Position numbers and translations under genes: made by a program
In this document: piece by piece, positions 50,901-59,900 of the stretch
Layout of the letters: every line of letters starts with the position of its first letter
Numbering within the stretch: the first letter of the stretch is position 1
NCBI GenBank assembly: GCA_026182355.1
Contig: JAPFBL010000118.1
Location: 497,001-561,000, forward strand
Origin: Hermatobates lingyangjiaoensis
Taxonomy: Eukaryota; Arthropoda; Insecta; Hemiptera; Hermatobatidae
Reading direction: 5' to 3'
Length of the DNA: 64,000 bases
Notes under the pieces: model-generated
Databases searched by the model: none
What the model saw: only the letters and a program-made list of their open reading frames with translations
Told to the model about the DNA's origin: nothing

Positions 50901-53900
50901 GCGTGTGAAGTATTTCAGTCTTTAGCTGTATAAATTATTGTCTTTCATCTATGTATATATATATTTTTATTAAACAGTATGCCGATATTCATTTTTGTTC
51001 GTTTTCTAAGCTTGGTTTTTAACTCTTCAGGTAAATTGAACACTAACTCTCCGAATGATTTATTCTTGAGCTCCATAGTAGTATCCAATAATACACTATA
51101 AACCTAACTACAACAAAAAACTATACAATAAATTATTCCAACGTTTCGGTTACTTTGACCATCTTCAGGGATTTACAATAATGACGATTAAAAAACTTAA
51201 CTTAAGAAAAAAACACTAACAATAATTATTATAAACATTCTAGTTACGAATTACTACATTGCTAACCTAATGAATTGACAACATCAAGACGACAAGGAGG
51301 TTACACCATCATAGAGGTTCCAAAATTTCAGGTTTTCCAGTTCGATTCATCTGGTTAATTAAATTCACTATAACACAATGAGGCTGTCACTGACTCGGGG
51401 TTGCTGTTTTGTTGGTTTCCTGCGTGGAGCTTTAAAATCCTGCTGAAACTCGCTGTCTGGTTGTTGAGGTTGGGTTTATGCTCTCTAATGCATACAAATA
51501 CAAATCCTTTAATAAAACGTGTCTAAATGAAGGTCTCCTCCCAAAATATACTAATATATATTGGTATAAATAGGCAGTAGATCCTCTTTTAAACAGGTAT
51601 CATTAAAATTAACCGCAGTCTTGGCATTCACGATCTTAAGACTGAGAGATTCGATCCTACGAACTAACCTCCTGCTAACAGAGTTCAACTGGAAAAGGAC
51701 TTGGCCAAGTGACATGTTAAATTAAAATCGATGTTAGTCATTGCTATTAATAGATTAAAAGGATTAGTAAAGGTAGAGAATGTCAAAGGTCAATAAAGAA
51801 CAAGAAACAAAGCGGTTAGAATAAAAGAGTTGAATTTTTTTATATTTTTTTCATATACTTTATATATATATATGTATATGTATATATTTATACTCTGATG
51901 ACCGATCTTTTTTAATTCTTTTCTTATCTCCGTGCACTATCTGAATAAATAGCACAGTATGCGTCATTTTGTGGGATTACGTTCCCACAAAATGTATTTT
52001 TGTGGGAACGTAATACATTTCATGGGAACAAAATGTATTTTGTTTTAATACATTTTAATTCCAATGTTTAGTTCCAAGACGACACAAGGAACTAGAAATA
52101 GATAATGAAATAAGCAATAAAAGAAAAAAACATAATAATTAAAGAAATAGAAAAAAAAAAAATTACCTACACACACAACACTGATTACACAATGTAAATA
52201 CTATATATAGGTAGGTTATAGGAAAACAACACTCACAGTCAGTTAGGTGCTCTTGAAGATGGGATCCAGACGGACCCGAAACCGGTCGAGCTTTACAGAG
52301 ACTTTACGAGATATGACGGAATGTATTATTACTAATTCCAATGTTGGTGTTTTAATCAATAACCAACACCAACATTGGAAGTTCTGTGCGCTACGCTCTG
52401 GGGGCTTTCGTATACCGTCTTTTTCCGAAAATAAGACATCCCCCGAAAATAAGTCCTAGAGTAAATTCGGGACGGTTTGGACTATAAGCCCTTCCCTGAA
52501 AATAGTCCCTAGTTAAGATAATGTGAAAAATATAATTCGTTAAAAAATTGCTGTTGAATTTAGTAGGTATCTCTAGCTGTCGTAATATTTCAGAGAATTC
52601 TTGGGGAAAAAATATTTCAAGAAATTCCTTGTTAACCTCTAAAGTTCGTTCAAGGAGGCTACGTAGGCAAGAAGCATTAATTTAACCTCAGCTATATTGC
52701 AAGACAAGAGAGATTCACACCATTGATTCTACAGAAAAATAGATTTGTAGGAAAATCAGAACGGAATTCAAAATTTTGATAATTTATGACGATGTTCCAG
52801 AAGATGACATGACTGTAATCGAGTAAATTTAAGTTTCCATATAAAAATAAATATGAAACAAAAATATGTAAATCTACTTGAAATACTTGAATCCCTCCCC
52901 CGAGAATAGGCCCTAGCACGGATTTTAACCTAAAAATAAAGTAAGACAGTGTCTTATTTTCGGAAAAAGACGGTAATATAATACACTTCCAAAACTTGAT
53001 GTAAATGATGGTTTGTGTGTATAAGTGTATAAGTGTATAGTATGTGTGTATAAGTATAAGTATAGTATGTGTGTATACTTATAGTACTCGTATGTGTGTA
53101 TAAGTGAACTAATGAAGCCTTGGATGCTACGAACAGATAAAACTTGGAATACCTGTTAATTTAACTTTATACTGGTTCATTCAAATAAATATTAAAGATC
53201 CAGTCAGTAATATATGATTTTACAAATAGCGGCATTAAAAAGAAAGAAGAATGAAAAATAAATCACTCAAAATAAGTCAGGTAAAATTACTGATACCAGA
53301 CGTAAAATCTATTTCTGTTATAGAATAAAACTAAATAGTTTTTTCCAGGAAAGATCTTAGTCCCATTTTTGGAATCTTATTGCTGTTTAGACCAAAGGTC
53401 TTCAACCGGTGGGTCGCGTCCCTTGGGGGGTCGCGAAAGGCTTAAACGAGGGTCGCGAAATCGTTAAAATTGTTTATTTTTAAATATAAAATTAAATAAA
53501 TTAAATAAATAATTTATTTATTGTTAATGCGGCACAGCGATCTCATTGAAGTTACTATTGATCAAATTTATTTTAATTTTCCCTTTTTTATTTTGTTGTT
53601 AATTTTATTTTTATTCTCACTAAAGGGTCGCGAATAAATTTTGGCGTCAAAAATTGGTCGTGATGTAAAAAGGGTTGAAGATCCCTGGATTAGACGATGG
53701 CTGTTTTTTTTTTTATTGGACCTATTTACTTTTAATTCTTAGGGCTATTCTCTGCGCCAAGAGGACTTTTTGCACTTTACTTCCAAAACAGAAGCATAAA
53801 TTAAAACAAAAAAAAACTCCTGTCATGTGTATGAAAATGCTGATGCACCGCGTTTATATAATGAAACAAGACTAATAACTGAGGAGCTTTACAATAAAGT

Positions 53901-56900
53901 CATTGTAAAGTTATCGTATCACGGTTTCAAGGGAAAATTGTTTTAATTCCATGATTGAAATTTGTTTTATTTAAAGAGGGCAACATTCCTTTTTTCAAAG
54001 ATTGAATTTCCAATTCAGTTAGCATTTGCCATGACTATTCATAAGTCTCAAGGAGAGACTCTACAGAAAGTTTTAGTTGATTTAGGTAAAGCAGTATTTC
54101 AACATGGCCAAGTTGCATGTTGCTCTCAGTAGAGTCATTTAGAATTTATCTGCATTTACGTGAACATGAATGCATTAAAAAGGAAGGTGATGGCTGGAAA
54201 ACGAATCACAGGTAGTCTAGTTTTAATACAAAACTTACTTTGGACTTTAGTTTAAGATTAATATTAAACTCATGGCTATTAAAGAAGTAAAGTAAAAAGC
54301 AAAACTAATGAATTGAATAATAATATAGGTTGGTTTAACAGAGCCACATCAAGATAAATCCAGTAACAAAAATAGCTGATAACTATATGGAAGAATTATT
54401 AAAAGAAAAGGTTTTCCTTGGAGAAATCATGAAAAAACTTTTGGATAAAACACAAGTAGCAACCCCACCAGAAATACTGCCCAGGTTCAAAGCTCACTAA
54501 TTTTACAAGTTTTCATTAGTATTATTAAATATATCATATATTTATTTTATTAAAAAAAAATTATAATGACTGAGTTAATGACATTGTTATTTGTTTTTAC
54601 TGCAAAATTATTTTCTTTTATTCCTTGTTTTTGTATTAGTGGTGGTTAGAGGTGGTTAGAGGAGGTTAGAGGTGGTTAGTGGTGGTTAGAGGTGGTTAGA
54701 GGAGGTTTACCTGGTGCTTCATGTCATGTTATTGCCGAAAGGTCAGGATGCATGCTTATGAATCAAACAGGTTAGAGGTGGTTAGAGCTGGGTCCTCCAT
54801 GTGGTTCCCAAAGTGGCCCACATGGACCACGCAGGGTTCATAGAGGATTACTGGGGATCAATGAGCAAAACTAGTATTTTAATCTCCACAGTTAGCGTTC
54901 CATGTTAAGTTTATATGCTTATATCAGGATAGCATAACTAAAAATACATCAAAGCATAGCGAGCTGACCGTTAGAATATACAAACATTATAAAACCATAT
55001 CATATAAGGCCCAATATCGTCAGTTTTTGTCAGTTGTAATAATGTTCCCATTACATTTTTTTATGTTACATTCAAAACTGATTGTTTTGAAATTTATTTC
55101 AGCATACTTTATAAAATGTTAATAAAGCAATATTTTGTTATTGTTTTTAAAAGATTTTGGTATTTCGACATTACGTTGTAAACGTAATGGACTTATTTCA
55201 TTTACATAAAAACGGGGCCAGGTTAGTTCAGTGGTTAACGTACTCGCCTCCAAACTGATGGGACCGGGGTTCGATCCCCATCTGGCCCTCGATTTATTCA
55301 TGCGGGAGGGAATAAATTTGAGTACGTCGTCCCTCTGACAAGGGGACGTTAAATCGTCGGTTCCAAGCCTAAACGATGTCAGGTACTCGTTAAAGATCCC
55401 TATTCTAAATACACTTGAGTTAGACAAAATTTAGGACTCCTAATGCAGAATCAGTCTTCATTATGTGATATCACAAAGGGCCAATGCTCGGCCTACGTGT
55501 GTTTCCTTGTGGACTACCACTGTAAACTAGCCTAAGCTAACCTAAGTAACGGGCGAGCCACAATACTTGTTCATTCTTCATTGCGAGTCCTAAACATTGC
55601 CTAACTGAAATGTATTTAGTATAAAGGGGATCTTTATCGATATCGTACAGTTTAAAGTTCGACTGGCATATGACGTGTTCAGATTTATTCTCCTCCCGCT
55701 TGAATAAATCGACGTTCACAGTGGGTATCGAACCCTGGATCTACCAGTCCAGAAGAAAACATTTTACTATTGTACTAACCTGGCCCTCCTAACTTACCTA
55801 AAAACGAATAGTTGTTTGAAAATTTACTCGGGCATTATTATATTTTTTATGTATTATGGGATCCATAAGTAATCCGAACTAGATGAATACTTCAGTATTA
55901 GATTACTTATCATATTAGTGTAAACATATACATTGATGAACTCTGAATGTTGATAAATTTTTTTTTTTCAGAGTAGAGAAAATGTTGAATAAAAAGTACA
56001 GATTAATGAGGCAGGTTGAAATAAATAGTACATGGATTTTAACTGAAATACTTCGTGAAGACCATATGGAAGCCATGAATCAGATACTATTACACTTTGT
56101 AACCCCGGAAATAGAGGAAACAATGAAAGAGCACGAAAACCTGAGCAAAGGAATACATCAACTGAACGATGAAATAACTAAGATTAAAGAGAAAATCAAA
56201 GTCGAGTCGGACCGACTTGTCAACATTGAAATGCAGCTTATTAACTTGTTTAGAATTGTAGAGCCAGTTCAGATAGGAGCCTTCAAAATGGAGTTACTCG
56301 AAACAAATTTACAGGCATGATAAATATTTATATATACTTTTTAATTATTTGAAATCACCTTTTTATCAACGTTTCGTCTTTATTTTAAGACATCCTCAGG
56401 GCTAGAACCCCAAAAACAATGGACATTTATCTTATCTACATCATATTCATCGTCTTAAAATAAAGACGAAACGTTGGCAGAAAAGTCGTCGCAGTCGCAT
56501 TCCACCCAGACTCCTGATCACACGTACCTCTTCTTCTTCCCTTCTACTCTCTTCCTGATGACAAACTTCGGTTCGAAATATTGATCCAGTAAGTGTTCTC
56601 GTTCTTTATGTGTTGTTTTCTTCAGTTATTTATCTGTCTGGTTTGGACTCTTTAGTATTTTCATGTATATAAACATATATATATACAACAGTAATGAATT
56701 GTCGACCGTGGGACAGATATATAACTAAAAAGGATAAATCGGGATGCGGTCAGTTTCTTCAACTTCCAATCAACCTCTCATTGCCGACGTTTCGATTTTA
56801 TTCAAAATCTTTTTCAAAGGCCGACAATACAAAGGAAATTAAGAACTTAAATATGTACATTTTTAACGCAAACAAAAAGAGGTACATTATGAAATATTAA

Positions 56901-59900
56901 ATACAATCATGAGTATTAGGATAACAATAAAAATAAAATAAAAAGAAGCAACCTATCTAGAAAAAATTACAATGAACTTACAAAAGTAGGAATATTTGAA
57001 AATGAACAAACTATTAAAATTACATTACTAAAACAATATGGAAGGTTAAACTATTCAAATGACAATCATTAATAACCATCTATGTACAGCTGGTGAGCAG
57101 GTAATAATGGAACAACATTTTTTTTATGCAATGAGAGTTTGATTGGAAGTGGAAGAAACTGACCGCATCCTGATTTATCCTTTTTATGTTATATATATAT
57201 ACAAAATTATATATATTTCACTTAAAATTCGAAAAAAACGACCAAACTGGACGGAAATGAGTTCAAAAACGAAGGAAAGAAACACACTTACAAACTCAAA
57301 TTTTCGGATGATCCGTTTTCAGAAGAAAAGAGAATGAGTGACCAAGCAAGCCGGAAACACAACGGTAGAAAACCGTCCCGGCAACCCAGAGTTTCCTGCT
57401 GTTGTGTTTCCGGCGTGCTTGGTCGCCCATTTGAAAAAATGCAAAAAATGAATAGAAAAAAATAATTAGAAAATAGGATTTAAATTTAACTTGTGAAATG
57501 TAAGTTAATAAAACTTATAAAAAATCGGAATGTCAGCTGGGTCAAAACCCAACTCAGTTTTTGACTCTGACGAAGATCACTTGTTACGGTTGAATGATCT
57601 TAGTCTTTTTTCCCCATTTTATATTGTGGTTTTATCATTGATTGTTATTTCACGTGTTTTTGTGAAATTTTATATATATATATATATTTATATAATCGCT
57701 ATATCGGTTATAATCGTTCGCCTTCCACCCGCAATCCTGAACACACGTACCTCTTCTTCTTCCCTTCTACTCCCTTCCTGATGACAAACTTCAGTTCAAA
57801 ATATTGTTCTAGTAAGTGCTCTCGTTTCCTTTATGTGTTTTTTTTTGCATTTATTTATATGTCCGGTTTGAACTGTTTAGTATTTTCATTTCATATATAT
57901 ATATATAAAGATTTCACATAAACACGAGAAATAACAATCAATGATCAAACCACAATATGAAATGGGAAAACAAGATTAAGATCTTTCAAACGTAACAAGC
58001 GGTCTTCATCAGAGTCAAAACCCCAACTGAGTTTTTTTGACTCTGACAAAGACTGTTTATTACAGTTGAAAGATCTTAGTCTTGTTTTCCCATTTCATAT
58101 TGTGGTTTGATCAGGATATATATATTTATACACACTGTATTTAAAATTATAGCAGAGTACTTTACTAATGCAAAGTGTATTTAAAACATGAATGTTACAG
58201 TATGATTAATTGATGTAGATAATGCAAAGAAAAGTTGAACGTATTGGTAATCAAGGCGCCCACACGGTCAATAGTTCAGAACTTGATTTCATGGAAAAGG
58301 CCTTGGCTACAGTCTCTGACAACGATTTAATGGACAATGAAGAACCTGGACAGCTTCTTGACAGTGAGATATTTTCTTAAATTTATCTTTGAAATGTTTT
58401 TAAAACAATTGTGGTTTTCTTGTATGTCATCAGGAAACACTTTTAGTTTATGTTAGGTGAATGTCGCGGTCCCAAGAGAGAGGACACATAACCCACAAGC
58501 TGTCCCCTTGTGATACCACAAAAGAGAATTTGGACTATTCTCTTTCTTTACTGGTAACTCGAAACATCTTGAAAGAACAATGAATTTAGTTAAACCCCTG
58601 ATACCAGTGCATGCTAAGTTCTCAAGATTGTCAAAGAACTCTCCTAATGTTGTTTTCCCTTCTTTGAGCCTGACCAGGGCAATGACAAAGAAAATGAGGA
58701 ACCGACTCCTCCCCTTCCTCGCTTTGACAAGTTCTGGAGATGTCCCTTACCTCCAGAGCCCACCTGGTGTCATGCTTTCCTGTTAGTCAATATCCAGTGC
58801 CACCAGAAATCTTTTAGAGCTAACAATGAATTCAATAATGCTAAATTATCAGGCAAACATTACTTGCAAACTTATCATTTTATAGTAAATTACTTTTTTT
58901 TTATTCTTTTTCAAAATAATCTAATAATAAACTTACTTATTAATTATATTATTAATAAGGCAAACCGTCATACCTCATAAGATGATGGAGTCGTTGGAGT
59001 GCCGTCGGACTTGTTCATCTTCGATCGCAACTAACCTACTGTTAAGTACTACCTACCAGTAGGTTAGCTGCGACCAAAGATGAACAACGTCCTAAAGGGC
59101 TCCAACGACTCCAACATCATTGTACGAGGTATGACGGTTTGCCTTATTAGTAATATAAAGCATACTAGCTTCAGTGGTAATAATAATATGCATGTATTTA
59201 CAAATTATTGTTAAAAACTACATGAAATACGAAAATAAAACAAAAATAAAGAATAATCTCATTCATAAATAACATATTGATTGAATCCAATATTTTTTTT
59301 TTCTGAGAGATCTTTGTAAATTTGGAGCATGTATATTGCAACTCTATTAAGTGATATTAATAATATCCATAATAACCATTAGGTTAATAATATCCAAAAA
59401 TTTAAACAAGTATTACACATACAAAACATAAAAACATAATAAACAATCACGTCCTTCAAAATCATTTTAGTATAAAATTTCAGATGTTTGTTAGTTTTTC
59501 AAGATTTTATTTTTTTTTTTCTATATTCTTTGTTTACCCTTCAAATGCTGCCCCATGGCACTTGCCGTCCGTGGTTACGCCATTGGCGTTCAACCATGAT
59601 TGAAGGCCATGCATTCTTTTCTTGACTAGAACAGAAGGCGAAAATATGAGAGTTAGTTCATAATAATGACCACCACTACTTGTGCTGACAGTTTATGGAC
59701 ATCATACGACTCTTAGGAGTTGAGTCGTCCCCCTCCGAGGAGGGAATTACTGTTACCCCGGGATCAGGGGTTGCAATGATAGTTTATTTGGCCCATCAGG
59801 GCCTCATTATGGGGCATCTTGGTACATAGTGAGACTGAAAAATGGAGAGATTAAAAATCTCTCGTTGGCTAAAAGCCACCTGGACGGTATAAGTTCCAGA

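Noticed and set aside
52692..52919. 75-codon minus-strand frame
   Set aside because: Inside the MITE, not conserved, no recognisable domain.
54639..54708. CRISPR-like repeat array
   Set aside because: Direct 10-bp minisatellite without spacers, in a spliced animal gene.
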